A stretch of 64,000 nucleotides of DNA from Echinometra lucunter (GCA_029962745.1 CM057157.1:4665435-4729434); one strand, 5' to 3'. Shown: positions 1 to 12,799, counted from the stretch's first letter. Notes: generated by a model from the letters alone, not told the origin. Numbers and translations are program-made.

Positions 1-1872
1 TTACACAGTGAAAACTCTCTTTTACGCATTTTCACTTTTGAGTCATTAACAATCAAAAGTATCGATTTTTTATCACCCAGTACATATTGATTTTTTTTTT
101 TCAAATATTTTAACAATTACAGTAGTGTAGATATAAGAACAATCAATGTACACTCTAAACAGAGTTTTGTAAAATTGTGTTTAAACAACTGGGTAAAAAA
201 AAGGAAACATGCATGTTTGAATGGCAAAAATTTATGGGCGCACATTGGGTAGATTTTTTATCCATCAAACATACATTCTCTTTTTAAAATTCTAGTTGTG
301 TGAAATTAGACCCTACAGTATGGAGGGTGAATAGGAACCAAACTTGATTTTTTTTTTTGGGGGGGGGAGGGGGATGGATAATGTTGCTATTCCAGTTTTT
401 GTTCCTATTTCTCCTATAATCATATTCTCAGCAATGTTACAAGTTATGCCTGAATTTTAACGAAAATTCTGAAGTGCCTGTAAACTGATTTTATATATAG
501 ATCTTCATCATAGCATCTGTTTTTAAGAACTCAAGATTTGTTTCAAGACAGTAGTGAATATATGACTGTGAATATATGACTTTCTGATATTTCTAGTTAT
601 CTGGTGGTTTTGGTATTGGTAATATAGATAGGGCATAATACCTGGCTGGGAGATGGTGACCTGTGAATGATGAGCCCACTGAGTCTTATCCCTTAAACTG
701 TGGGTGAACGGCACGCCCAGTCAGGTTTCTTTCTTTCCCTATCTCTCTCTCTCTCTCTCTCTCTTGTTAGACGTAGCATAGGGTCCTTGGATTCCATGCC
801 ACCAGAGATATATATCACATCTCCATATTTTGACTGTTAAGATCTATATTCTGTGCTGTGTAGGTAATTTTCAAATTCAAGATAATTATCTTTCTTGTAA
901 TGCTCTTGAGCTTCTCGTATTCTATACCAATCTGTAAGGTCCATATAATCTATTAACATCATTTCTCACTTTTATCTATTTCATTTCATTTCATAATCAG
1001 GGAATTGTTACCATTCCCTTGTATAATCATGATATTTTAAATTTAGCTTTGCTTATATGCATACTGTATATAGTAAACAAAAATGCTTTAATTCATTTTA
1101 CCCATTAATTTTGGTTATGACTTATTTGCCCAAATGCATGAGTTGTTTATCTGAGGACCCAAAGTTTGAACTTCCTTGTGAGCATTTTGTGCATGTGTCC
1201 TTATGTTTTGTAGGTGAAATATTGTATTTACTCTTTGGCCATAAAATTTACATACAACTGGCAGAAAAACAGATTTCCTCATAGTTTCACATCTTCACAG
1301 TCTAAAAAATATTGGGTAAAAATGTGCCACGAGGGTAATTATGTGTCCAACCAACTTTGGGCATTTCTTTGTTTGTTTTTGTCCAATTTGATGGAAATTT
1401 TGCCCATTCTAAAACAATTACTGCTTATTTTTACCCTAACTGGACAATGTGCTTCCCGCATTGGCTAAAGATATTGCCCAAAGTTGGTTGGACATATAAT
1501 TAGCCTCATGTTGGTTTAAATTTTACCCAATATTTTTTACAGTGCACTCTACCTCCCCCCCCCCTGACCTTTCTTCTTGTGAGGGGAGATAAGTTGGGTG
1601 TAATAGTAAAAGCATGTAAATCATATAAAATCATCCTGAAACCTGTGTAAGATTCATAATATTTATAGTGATGTAGGCTGTGAAAATGTGAGGAAAACTG
1701 TCTTTCAACTAGGTGTATGTAAAGTTGTGGGCTCACCCATGTACAACCAAGATTTGAATAATTGGTGAAATAACTTCTTCCTTCATGAATTTTAGCTATT
1801 GACACTCTTATTGTAAATGTTGATTTGCTTGTTCAAATATTGTAACATTAGGTAAATGAAGGAACGATCGGG
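1..1872 (-). repeat. Inverted copy of a 1.8-kb complex repeat
   Basis: This stretch reads on the minus strand as the same repeat found twice in direct orientation at 7060-10640. Matching blocks include 1-200 against 7060-7255, 510-840 against 8200-8560, and 1676-1740 against 7900-7960. It holds a (CT)n run at 741-765 that mirrors the (GA)n run at 8305-8335. A separate hairpin element (1301-1542) is inserted in it. No coding exon is visible. The short open frames here have no recognisable protein content. Confidence 0.75.
1301..1542. mobile_element. MITE-like element with about 70-bp inverted ends
   Basis: The left end (TCTAAAAAATATTGGGTAAA) pairs with the right end (TTTACCCAATATTTTTTACA). 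The inverted match continues inward through the GTGTCCAACCAACTTTGGGC block near 1346 and its complement near 1480, so nearly all of the element can fold on itself. There is no coding capacity. The same internal block recurs near 19259-19278, which shows it is a repeat family. The superfamily is unknown. Confidence 0.7.
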
Positions 1873-2560
1873 TGCACTCTAAAAAGAGTTGGGTAGAATT
1901 TGGGTTTAAATTATTGGGTAAAAAAGAGAACAGCTTTTTATTTTTTATGGGCAAAATCAATGGGGTAAATTTTTACCCATCAAACATACATGCTGATTTT
2001 TTTTTTAAAACTCAAGTTATATGAAATTTTACCCACCTGTTTAGAGGATGAATAGGAACCAAACTTGCAAAGGACCTAGTCAATTTTCAGCTATGCATGA
2101 TGCAGACCCTTTCCCTTTTTGTAGATATTAATATTCTTTACCAAAATTGAAGGTATACGTCTGCATAAATTCTTGATTTTTTTTTTTTTTTTTTTGGGGG
2201 GGGGGGGAATAAGTAATTGTACAAAGTTTTGCTCCTATTACCATGATTAGTGGTAACTCAAATTATTACTTTCTAGGCATATAAAACATATCAGATTCAG
2301 AGTCCTAAGAGTTACTCCCTCCATTTTCTTTTGTTGTTTTATGTGAAAGTTTTTATACACCTCTTAACAGTGCGTGTCATTTTAGCTTTTTATTTTTTAT
2401 CAATAATTTATTTTTTAAAGGCCTGCCTAAATCAAGGGACCTTTTTGTTGTTGTTTTTTAGGGGGCAATATGGTGCTATTCTAATTTTTTTGTTTCTATT
2501 CCTGCAATGTTCCTTTTTTTCCTTTCTCAATTTACAGACCATTTTCAAAATGTAATCAAA
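1873..2560 (-). repeat. Partial second inverted copy of the 1.8-kb repeat
   Basis: It starts with the same TGCACTCTAAA..AGAGTT junction and GGGTAAA-rich segment seen at 150-340 and, inverted, at 8700-8890. A G-run after a T-run (2175-2206) corresponds to the T/G run at 349-372. The copy decays after about 2.3 kb. Confidence 0.55.
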
Positions 2561-4279
2561 TGTACCGGTATACAAGTTTACCTAATGATGAGTGATTACA
2601 TTCATCTGTTAAAAAGTTAGTGTGCTTCAATACTTGGATTAGACATAGCATACTTTAAGTGTTGCTAGGTCAACAAACCTTTTAGCTTGCCAGACCTAAC
2701 AACTCCAAATGATGTGTGGAATCTGCAGTCTAAAATCTGACTGAAATACAATAACATTTAGATGAATGTATGTTATTAAGTATGGGATGAAGAGGTGTAC
2801 ATTTGATTTGATATCACTGATTATGACAGTGGCCTTTTGTAGTGTTACTTTTATTTATTTATTATGAAATGAATACAAGATGAATTTTTATTTACACTGT
2901 TAAAACAGTTGTTTAAAAATCATCAGGTTTTTTAAAGAATATGAACCTAACTGTTCTTTAAAAAAATTGTATGTAAAACATAATATATATTTGGGTTTTT
3001 TTTTTTAAACAGCTGTTGGTTGGTTCATATTTTAAACAATCTAATGATTTTTAAACAACTGTTCTAACAGTGTACATTCATAGAGGAAGGAGGGATAATT
3101 ACCTGAAAGAATGAACTTATGAAGGGGTGGGGAAACATATGTGCATGAAAAAGTAATTATTGCATGCCATGTATATGACATAAGAGTAGAAAAAAAGGAA
3201 ACACAAACCAAAATTGCAATAAGGGAGAAGGATATTCCAGGAATATCTTATTTGTAGTATTCAGTGTATACTGTATCAAATATAGAATTGCTTAGAATGT
3301 TTTTTTTTTAATACAGCACAGAATTTATATATATTCTGTGGATCATGTACAAGAATTATCCCCCTCTCTATGTAAATTTTTGTTATGATTTATCATATAT
3401 ATATACATGTATTATTTTTTGTGCCTATTGTACAACTACAAGAAACCTAGATAAAAATAGATTTCATTTCTGTTATTCATCATCTATAACAATGAATTTG
3501 GTCTGCATACTTCAGTTTAATTTTCTAGCTATTGTTTATTTTGCTTTCACTCTTGCATTATTCTAGACTAGTCACATTATGTTTCAGTAAGGTTTTTTTG
3601 TATGTTGTTGTTAGTCTCAGTTTTTGTTTTAGTTTTTTGTTGATAACAATGACTTATCCAATCTGGATTAGTCTTCTTGGATATGGTAGACCAGATTCAC
3701 GGTATGAGCCATTATTGCCTTTCTGTTCATTGTAATCATATTCCATATTTTGCCTGTTTGATGTTGTACGGCAGAATGAGATCAATAGGAGCAAAATTAA
3801 AACCCGACTTTTTAAAAATATATTTTCTATCCAAGAGTAATGCAGACTATTTTTTTTCTTTTTGCCCCCTTCTTTTTAAAATTCATCATAAATACAAAAA
3901 AGTAAATGGCCTGCATGCATTAATCCTGGAATTTTCTTTTATCTGATCTGATCTGAAAGAGTTTTGCTATATATGTTTTTTTTTATGTATTATAGACTCA
4001 TGACAAAAATTTTCATTTAATTACATTGTTACTATTTGTTATGGATGTAATAAATTTCTTGCTTAAATACTCTTCATCAAGTTCAAATCAAGAATGATCA
4101 TTCTCTTTTCATAATTTTTTACATTGTTCCTTGAATACTGTATCAGATTAATTGCAACATTCAGTATTTCCCGTTTGCTATTTTTTGTTTCATTAAAGTG
4201 TATTGAGACTTTACAATTTGTGGTATGCTGCTGCAATGAATGTACAATTTGACTGTTTTGAATATCTATGTTTTAGCAG
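2561..4279. other. Gene-free AT-rich stretch up to the first gap
   Basis: Apart from the hairpin element at 2895-3072, I see only AT-rich sequence with short homopolymers. The open frames are short, low-complexity and without domain signatures. No splice-flanked segment resembles the USP24 protein. Confidence 0.6.
2895..3072. mobile_element. Short TIR element with TA target duplication
   Basis: The ends CACTGTTAAAACAGTTG and CAACTGTTCTAACAGTG are inverted copies, and the match extends through the TTTAAAAATCAT / ATGATTTTTAAA segment. Each end is flanked by TA, the target-site duplication typical of Tc1/mariner-type elements. At 178 bp with no coding capacity it is a MITE. The superfamily assignment is an inference from TA alone. 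Confidence 0.65.
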
Positions 4280-4779
4280 NNNNNNNNNNNNNNNNNNNNN
4301 NNNNNNNNNNNNNNNNNNNNNNNNNNNNNNNNNNNNNNNNNNNNNNNNNNNNNNNNNNNNNNNNNNNNNNNNNNNNNNNNNNNNNNNNNNNNNNNNNNNN
4401 NNNNNNNNNNNNNNNNNNNNNNNNNNNNNNNNNNNNNNNNNNNNNNNNNNNNNNNNNNNNNNNNNNNNNNNNNNNNNNNNNNNNNNNNNNNNNNNNNNNN
4501 NNNNNNNNNNNNNNNNNNNNNNNNNNNNNNNNNNNNNNNNNNNNNNNNNNNNNNNNNNNNNNNNNNNNNNNNNNNNNNNNNNNNNNNNNNNNNNNNNNNN
4601 NNNNNNNNNNNNNNNNNNNNNNNNNNNNNNNNNNNNNNNNNNNNNNNNNNNNNNNNNNNNNNNNNNNNNNNNNNNNNNNNNNNNNNNNNNNNNNNNNNNN
4701 NNNNNNNNNNNNNNNNNNNNNNNNNNNNNNNNNNNNNNNNNNNNNNNNNNNNNNNNNNNNNNNNNNNNNNNNNNNNNNN
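4280..4779. other. Assembly gap of 500 N
   Basis: Exactly 500 undetermined bases. Open frames running through it are artefacts. Confidence 0.99.
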
Positions 4780-5017
4780 GGGGAAACAGTGATTTTAAAC
4801 TTTCTATCACATTGCCAATTTAAGGATTTTAATGCTTATTTTCCTTAAAAAAAATTGCAGCATCAAACAACCAATATTGAGGCAACCAAAATGGGCACAG
4901 TTTGTGTAAAAAATTTTTGCTCTTTCTGCTCATGTATTTGGTATGATTTTTAGGGCTTTGCATCAAAAGATATTAGGCCAAACCACAAAATGTGGACCTC
5001 TGTCACGAATGGGTTAA

Positions 5018-5703
5018 TAGATGTAGGATGGTAGTAGAGGTAGGATGGTAGTAGAGGTATAATGGTAGCAGAGGTAGGATGGTAGTAGAGGGCGGATGGT
5101 AGTAGAGGTAGGATGGTAGTAGAGGTAGGATAATAGTAGATGTAGGATGGTAGTAAAGGTATAATGGTAGTAGAGGGAGGATGGTAGTACAGGGTGGATG
5201 GTAGCAGAGGGAGGATGATAGTAGATAGTAAGATGTAGAAGATGTAGGATGGTAGTGGAGGTAGGATGATAGTAGAGGTAGGATGGTAGTAGAGGTAGGA
5301 TGGTAGTAGAGGTAGGATGGTAATAGAGGTAGGATGGTAGTAGAGGTAGGATGGTAATAGAGGTAGGATGGTAGTAGAGGTAGGATGGGGTAGGATGGTA
5401 GTAGAGGTAGGATGGTAGTAGAGGGAGGATGGTAGTAGAGGGTGGATGGTAGTAGAGGTAGGATGGTAGTTGAGGTAGGATGGTAGTAGACGTAGGATGG
5501 CAGTAGACGTAGAATGGTATTAGATGTAGGATGGTAGTAAAGGCAGAATGGTAGTAGAGGTAGGATGTGGTAGAGGTAGGATGGTAGTACATGTAGCTGT
5601 AGAATGGTTGTAAAGGTAAGATAGACATAGGCTGGTAGTAGAGTAGGATTGTACTAGGTTGGTAGTAGAAGGTGGATAGTATAGGTGCGATAGTAGAAGA
5701 CAT
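5018..5703. repeat. 17-bp minisatellite
   Basis: About 40 copies of a 17-bp unit close to GGATGGTAGTAGAGGTA, more diverged towards the right end. Because 3 x 17 = 51, the minus strand reads as a stop-free Tyr/Pro/Ser/Thr-rich frame with a 17-residue period. That frame is a by-product of the repeat and not evidence of a gene. Confidence 0.92.
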
Positions 5704-5783
5704 AGAATGATTGCAGTGGTATGATGAATAGATTACACTTTATTTCACTGAATTTATTCAACTGTGTACTTAATGAACCATAA

Positions 5784-6030
5784 AGGCGCAATCACACATC
5801 GCCGATTGAGACGGCGGTTCACGGTAGTTCGAAAATCTGCACTGAGCCGTCATAGACCGTGATAACACCATACACAAACCCTAGTCATCCGTCTCTCATC
5901 CGTCATGAACCCCGATGTTGAAAACTACTCAAAACATGTTTAAAGAGTTTTGCCATCGCTTCGACACGTTCACGGCGTTTTGAGAACCTCTGTGAACTGC
6001 CATCTAAATCGGTGATGTGTGATTGCGCCT
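5784..6030. mobile_element. MITE with TAA target duplication (Harbinger-like)
   Basis: The left end AGGCGCAATCACACATC and the right end GATGTGTGATTGCGCCT are inverted copies, and the complementarity continues for some 40 bp (CGCCGATTGAGACGGCGG against the AATCGGTGATG side). Both ends are flanked by TAA, which fits the TWA target preference of PIF/Harbinger elements. It is 247 bp long without coding capacity. Confidence 0.75.
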
Positions 6031-6033
6031 TAA

Positions 6034-7059
6034 GCAAGCAGTACACCATTCTGCCTTTAGGTCCTTTTTATAATTTCAACATACATTAAAGTTGTAAATA
6101 TATCAAACATATTCATGTACTGAAATGCAGGTTGAGATGGTGACACATTTGCTCCTGCAACAATTGCTCCTGTCTTAATTTCTTTCGAAACATAAGATTA
6201 GGGTTAGGGTTGTGATAGGAGTTTTAGTTCAGAATAATTTGAGGATATATGGTTATTGTTAGGTTTGGGTTTAGTTTTAAGTTTGACTTTTTCCATGGAA
6301 GCAATTGTCCCCAAAGCACATGTCGCAGAACTATTTGAGATATCATACTTTATCAATAGCAAAATGATCAATAAACATCTTTAGACATAGTAAAACAGAA
6401 AGTACTGGTGTAACTAGAAATAACATGTAGGATTATGTATTTACAATTCATATATCAAGTTTATACCCTTTTGTTACACTATGTAAATAAACAGGCTTTG
6501 TAGATGAATTTAGGCGTGAATTGCATGAATGCAGTTGTGATTTCACAATACAGTAAAAAAAAATAACTACATATTTACCACATTATAAACTATTATATAA
6601 ATGATTGCAATTGTTTATTATTATGTCAAAGTACAAAATATAGCAACTCTCTATAAGTGAGGATACAATTCAACATAATTACAATACAGTGTAACTTTTA
6701 AATATGTACTTTAAATAGAATCCCATTCCCACAATGAATAAGATACTATACAAGATTATGGTACATCCCCATAAGTACGAGTTTTTAAGCACAGAAATTC
6801 CCCTTAATATGCAGTTAAACTTATAATAATACAAATAATAAAAATAGTAATTATAATGATGATAATTCCATAAAGACATCCACTCTAATTATTCCATAAA
6901 AACACCAATAATGATAAGAATGATATAAATGATGATAATAGTAATAATGATTCAGATGATGCTGATAATTAAACACTGATCATCATCATCATCATCATCA
7001 TATATACAGTTCTTTATGGATTTATGAATATCCAAATGAATTGTTTTGAATATTCCTTT
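6034..7059. other. Gene-free AT-rich stretch with a (CAT)n tract
   Basis: AT-rich spacer with no supportable exon. A (CAT)n microsatellite lies at about 6979-7001, next to a region of scattered ATGATAAT-type triplets (6840-6970). Confidence 0.55.
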
Positions 7060-8301
7060 TTTTACCCAATTGTTTAAACAAAATTTTACAAAACTCTGTT
7101 TAGAGTGCACATTGATTGTTCTTATATCTACCCTACTGTAATTGTTAAAATATTTGAAAAAATAAAAATCAGTATGTAATGGGTGATAAAAAAATTGATA
7201 CTTTTGATTTTTAATAACTCAAAAGTTAAAATGCGTAAAAGAGAGTTTTCACTGTGAAAAGTTGAAGGATGTCAAATTTATTTTGACTAGAGGTTTTGTG
7301 CATTTTCCTTCATTAATATTTGTAAAAAAGGCTCTGAGCATTTAATCAGATTTTCACTTTTTGAAAAATTGAGACCATAAATTGTTTGTGTCAGTAATGA
7401 ATACAGAGGGTTGAGTTGTAAGTGTGCATCCGTAGCACTGCAGCAGAAATTCCACTTTACCTCTTCCAACCCAGAGTCATGAATCATTAATGACAATGGA
7501 GAGCAAAAGGATGATAAAAATGACAGGTGTCTGACTTACTAAATGATAAACGCAGATTTCCGGGCCTCTTTTTTTTTTCTTCAAAAAATAGATATTCAAA
7601 GTAAATATTCACAAAACCTAGTCCAGATAAATGTGACATCCTTCAAATTTACACTGTGGAAACCTCAGTCTTTTACTAGCTTTAACTTTCCAGTTTATAA
7701 CGATCAAAATTGCCAAAATTGCCACAATGTGAATATGTAAAAGAAGGAATAATGTAATCTTTTGAAACCGATATACAATATTAAAGCAAGCTTGACTTGA
7801 TAGCTTATATTCATGAAAAAAGTTACTTGACGCATGATTGAAATCATGATTTTCATCTCCACCTTGAAGTAAAACAAGTGTATATCATTGTACGTAGAGT
7901 TCAGCCCACAAGTTTACATACATATGGTTGAAAGACAGTTTTCCTAACATTTTCACAACCCATATAATTTTAACTATTATGAATCATACAATAGTTTCAA
8001 AGTGATTTTATATGATGTGCTTTGAAAGTGGACACCCAACTTATCTCTCCTCATAAGAAGAAGGTCTGAGGAAAAGAGTGAAGTTGTGAAACTATATTCG
8101 TAAAGAAGATGAGAAGCTCAACTCAAGAGCTTTACAAGAAAAATAATCATCATGAAATTTGAAAATTATCTATACAGCACATAATAGAGATCTTAACAGT
8201 CAAAATACAGACACATGAAAATGAATATCTCTGGTGGCATGGAATCTAAGGACCCTATGTTAAGCCTTACAAGAGAGAAAAAGAAAGAGAGAGAGAGCAA
8301 T

Positions 8302-8339
<38 letters not shown>

Positions 8340-8870
8340 GGAAAGAAAGAAACCTGACTGGGCGTGCCGTTCACCCACAGTTTAAGGGACAAGACCCAGT
8401 GGGCTCATCATTCACAGGTCACCATCTCCAAGCCAGGCGTTAAGCCCTACCTATATTGACAAAGCCATAACCACCAGAAATTAGAAATATCATAAAGTCA
8501 TACATTCACTATTGTCTTGAAACAAATCTTGAGTTCTTAAAAACAGATGCTATGATAAAGTTCTATGATCAGCTCATCTTAGGCACTTTACAATTGTTGT
8601 TAGAATTCAGGTATAACTTGCAATGTTGCTGAGAATAGGAATATAAGAGGAATATAAACAAAAATTAGAATAGCAACATCATTCACCCCCCCCCCCGAAA
8701 AAAAATCAGGTTTGGTTCCTATTCACCCTCTGAACTGTTGGGTCAAATTCCACACAACTGGAGTTTAAAAAAGAGCATGTTTGATGGATATAAAATCTAC
8801 CCAATGTGGGCACGTAAATTTTTGCTGATCAAACATGTATGCTTCCTTTTTACCCATTTGTTTAACCCAA
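7060..8870 (+). repeat. 1.8-kb complex repeat, direct copy 1
   Basis: Direct copy of the unit that follows at 8871-10640, with the same order of blocks: the AGAGTGCAC junction, the TTTTGACTAGAGGTTTTGTG block, the GAAAGACAGTTTTCCTAACA block, a (GA)n tract (8282-8340), and the GACTGGGCGTGCCGTTCACC block. It has no coding potential that I recognise. Its identity as a transposon, rather than a segmental repeat, is not established. Confidence 0.75.
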
Positions 8871-10640
8871 ATTTTACCCAACTCGGTTTAGAGTGCACCC
8901 TGATATACCCTACTGCAATGTTACAATATTTTGAAAAGTAACACAAGCTGTACTGCGTGTTAAAAAACATTTGATACTTTTGATTGTTAATAACTAAAAA
9001 GTTATAAAGGACTTGTAAAAGGCTAAGGTTTTCACTGTGTAAAGTTGAGGAATGTCAAATTCTTTTTGACTAGAGGTTTTGTGAATTTTCCTTCATTAAT
9101 ATTTGTAAAATAATGCTCTGAATATTTAATTAGATTTTCACATTTTGAAAAATTGAGGCCACAAAATACGGGTGTATTAGTAATGAATTCAGAACCTGCA
9201 ATTGGGCAATGCAGCTGAAATTCTGCTTTACCTTTTTCAACCCAGAGTTAGGTATCATTAATTACACTGGAGAGCAAAAGGTTTTTACAAATGACAGGTG
9301 CAATGCACAATGGTATTGTTGTGTCTGAATTACTTAATGACCCACACAGTTTTCCGGGCCTCATTTTCTTTTTCTTTTAAAAAATAAATATTCGTTGTAA
9401 ATATCACTGATCTATATGAAAAGATTCTTTTCATAGAGATCAGTGGTAAATATTCACAAAACCTAGTCGAGATAAATTTGACATCCTTCAACTTTACACA
9501 GTTGAAATCTCAGTCTTTTACAAGCTTTAACTTTTCAGTTATTAATTATCAAAGGTATCAAATGTTTGTTTAACACCAAGCACAATGTGAATATCAAAAG
9601 GAAAGAACAAAATGTAATCTTTTGAAACTTATACAGAATGTTCCAACAAGCTTGACTTAATGGCTCAAATGCATGAAGGAAGTTATTCATATTTGACCCA
9701 TGACTGAAATCATGATTTTGACCTCCACCTTGCAGTAAAACAAGTGTCTCTGGCTGAATATAGTTTAGCCCACAAGTTTACATACATCTGGTTGAAAGAC
9801 AGTTTTCCTAACATTTTCACAGCCTATAGTATTCTAACTAGTATGCATCAAAGGCAAGTTTCAGGTGATTTTTATTCTAATGTAATGTATGCTTTCAAGC
9901 AGAGACCTAGCTAACCTCTCCTTATAAGAAGAGAGAAGTTATGAAACTATAAGGAAAACTGTTTTTCTGCCAGTTGTATGTAGACTTTAGAGCCAAATTG
10001 AAATTACATTATTCTACCCTTAAGGCATAAAGAGACCTGCATACTATGCTTACAAGGAAGTCTAAACTCTTGGTTTTTAGAACAGACCACTCATGGATCC
10101 AAGCAAATACATGTAAGTCATGATCATTAAAAATAATGGGGAAAAAGCATTCGAAAATTATTGTTTCTACTTTAATTTACATAGTATACAACTAAGCAAA
10201 GCTAAACTGTACTTGTACAGTGAAAGAGATAAATTAAAGAATAGATTTTGAGGAAAAGGGAGAAGTATATATGAGAGCATTACAAGCAAGATAATGATCT
10301 TGAAATTAAGAAAATTAACAACATGGCACAGAATACAGATGGAGATGTGAAAATACATGTTATCTCTGGTGGCATGAATCCAAGGACCCTATGCTAAGCC
10401 TTACAACAGAGAGAGAGAAAGAGAGGGAGAGAGAGAGAGATAGGGAAAGAAAGAAAAAGAGTACCTGACTGGGCGTGCCGTTCACCCACAGTTTAAGGGA
10501 CAAGACCCAGTGGGCTCATCATTCACAGGTCACCATCTCCCAGCCAGGCAGTACTTAAGCCCTACCTATATCTACAATGCCATAACCACCAAATATCACA
10601 AAACAAAATGTTTTCAATACTGTCTTGAAAAAATTGAGTT
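8871..10640 (+). repeat. 1.8-kb complex repeat, direct copy 2
   Basis: Second direct copy with the same block order, including the GA tract (10405-10445) and the GCGTGCCGTTCACCCACAGT block (10475-10500). It contains a near-perfect short palindrome at 9404-9444 that is absent from copy 1. The end near 10640 is approximate. Confidence 0.7.
9404..9444. repeat. 41-bp palindrome
   Basis: CACTGATCTATATGAAAAGA faces TCTTTTCATAGAGATCAGTG around a 1-base centre, with one mismatch. It could form a tight hairpin, or could be a footprint of a tiny foldback insertion inside repeat copy 2. Confidence 0.75.
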
Positions 10641-11448
10641 GCAAACTGATGCTGTTGCTGAAGGTCTGCAATCTGCTCATCTTGGGTACTTTGTAATCGA
10701 GATGGAGTTTAATTCTTTGCTATTAAGGAATTTGCATAGATTAGAATATGTGCTTGAACATTGGGTGCTTCACAAAATTATAAAAAAGTATCTTCCCATT
10801 TAAAAAAACATACCTTCTTTAGAGATGTTAAACAGGAAAATGAGGGATTAAATTCCAAAGCATGCCTCCACTGGCCACACCCAGTCTTCCTTGACCACTG
10901 TAATGCAGTAAACCAGGCTTAAGTGACCCTGGAGATTGACCAATCGCAACCTGTTCCAGCATGCTCCCTACTACTCTCATGCTAAACCTCAGCAGTGTTC
11001 GACCAAGAGTTCACCCTCGCTATTTCTGCAGATCAATCTGTATTAATAAGGATAGAGTGAGAGTTAAGATCTGCCTGTATTTTATCTAGATTAGAAATTA
11101 ATCTAAGTGAGTTGTAATTAGGGACAACTCCACATTAGATTACGAAATTATAATCATTGGACTGATTTCTAATTCTATTAGATTCAGATTTTTAATCGAA
11201 TTTTGGATTTGTCCCTGACTTAAGTCAAAGAAATTTAAAGTGAAAGATCTTTAAAAATTCTCAAATCTGAGCATGCTTTTTTAGTGAAAGGAAACCTTTT
11301 GGACCAAATGTCACAGAATAATTTCCTACTGCACTAAAATTAATGGATATTCGATGATTTGTCCGTTTTTGTTTAGATGTATACATTTCAAACAGGAAAG
11401 TAAGTTTATACTTCCAAACAATTCTGATGACAATAAATGTAAAGCTGA
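10641..11448. other. Gene-free stretch
   Basis: Mixed unique sequence. A short inverted match (TGATTTCTAAT/ATTAGAAATTA near 11090-11175) suggests a decayed foldback. No exon with splice sites and recognisable protein was found. Confidence 0.5.
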
Positions 11449-11626
11449 CTTGGGGTGTTGCAAGAAAGTTGCAATCGATCGCAAGTTGCAACTGATTGTC
11501 ACTGGCCAATCAAAATCATTGTTGCATGCATGTCTTCTTAAAAGGGCAGACCCTGAGCCAATCAGAATGGTTGTTTCAAAATTAGCAATTATTTGCAATC
11601 GATTGCAACTTTCTTGCAACAACCCA
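11449..11626. mobile_element. MITE-like element with 30-bp inverted ends
   Basis: The left end GGGTGTTGCAAGAAAGTTGC pairs with the right end GCAACTTTCTTGCAACAACC, and the match extends through the AATCGATCGCAA / TTGCAATCGATT segment. It is 178 bp with no coding capacity. No clear target-site duplication was found. Confidence 0.7.
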
Positions 11627-11825
11627 TTACTCTGCTAAGCCATGATCAAACATCGCCTTGTGACAATCTGGGCTGATCTCCACAGCTTCAACTTAGTTTG
11701 CCCGACTGGCAGCATAACGTTGCTCTCTAGCTTCGTGCCCCTCCCTGCTCTCTGAGCAGTTGCTGCAGGTGTGATCATACCAGTATTAGGCCTGATGATC
11801 TCCATCTCTAATGGAGTTTGCTCAG

Positions 11826-12160
11826 TGGCGTAACAGCCGGGGGGGGGGGCAGGGGGGGCAGAGTGCCCCCCCTGAAGGATTTCAGCGGGAAAATCCACCA
11901 AACCACCTGGAAAAATGAAAAGGAGGGAAAGGAAGAAAAAGGAAGGGAGAGAGGGAAAGGAAGAAGAAGAAAGGAAAAGAAAGAAGAAGAAAGGAAAAGA
12001 AAGAAGGAGAAAGGGAAAGAAAGAAGGAGAAAGGGAAAGGAAGAAGGAGAACGGGAAAGAAAAAAGGAGAAAGGGGAGAAAGAAGAGAGAGAGGGAAAAG
12101 AGGGAAAGGGGGGGGGGGGGGAAGAAGAAAGCAAAGGGAAACAAAAGAAATGAGGGAAAA
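11826..12160. repeat. G-run and purine-rich (GGAAAGGAAGAAGA)n tract
   Basis: It begins with a GTGGCGTAACAGCC segment followed by poly-G, then about 230 bp of almost pure purine on the + strand (11916-12150). Open frames across it on both strands are compositional artefacts. Such tracts can form triplex or H-DNA structures. Confidence 0.85.
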
Positions 12161-12437
12161 TTTAGTACCAAACCCCGGAGTTTCCGGGTGCTCCACTCCC
12201 TGGACCCCCGCAGTGGCTTTCCCTGTAGACCCCATCAGGTCCCCTAAGCCAGAACCCTGGGCCCCACCCGCTAAAGGCTTCGCAACAAGCAACTCGCGGT
12301 GCGGGCTTATCTCCGCATATTCTATTTCTAGACTTAGTTACCGGGAAATTTTCGGCTCTGCCCCCCCCCCCCCCCCCCCCGCGATAACAGGCAGAGAATG
12401 TATGAGACCGGGAACAGACAACGAACAATTCGTCGCT

Positions 12438-12780
12438 GGTTTCGCAAACCGACGTATCTCAGCGCGCGATGCGAAAAGACAGTTTCGAGAAAAACGCATT
12501 TAAAGATTTCTTTTTTTCCAAACAATAAATTCGTACTTATTATTGTACTAGATTGTAAATATTTTAGAATGCTAGCATACTAAGGCATTCATTCTGTCTG
12601 ATGATAAGAATTTTCAGTTGCTACACATAAGAAACAAGAAGATATAAGCCAGCAAAGTGGTACGTCACTTCGCGAAACCAAAAAACTCGGCTCTCACAGA
12701 GAAATATGGGTGACGCATCCCTGTGCGTCCTTGAAATTTGCACCGAGACGCTAAATAAAGGTTTCGCAAACCGACGTATC
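12438..12780. repeat. Cluster of GGTTTCGCAAACCGACGTAT motifs
   Basis: Two direct copies of GGTTTCGCAAACCGACGTAT (12438 and 12760) and one diverged inverted copy (TACGTCACTTCGCGAAACC, 12661-12679). A further inverted copy lies at 23368-23386. They may be terminal or subterminal motifs of DNA transposons; see the findings. Confidence 0.6.
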
Positions 12781-12799
12781 TCCATATGCGCGCATTGGC

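Noticed and set aside
4203..4848. Frames crossing the N gaps (also at 23.5, 49.2 and 60.7 kb)
   Set aside because: They consist of undetermined residues across 500-N gaps.
5014..5703. 229-codon minus-strand Tyr/Pro/Ser-rich frame
   Set aside because: It is a by-product of a 17-bp minisatellite (51-bp = 17-codon period) with no start context, splice site or protein family.
10510..10803. 97-codon frame near 10.5 kb
   Set aside because: It starts inside repeat copy 2 and runs into unique sequence with no domain, splice site or known relatives.
11635..12300. Overlapping frames on both strands around 12 kb
   Set aside because: Purine-rich tract giving Lys/Glu/Arg on one strand and Phe/Ser/Leu on the other. 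Compositional artefact.
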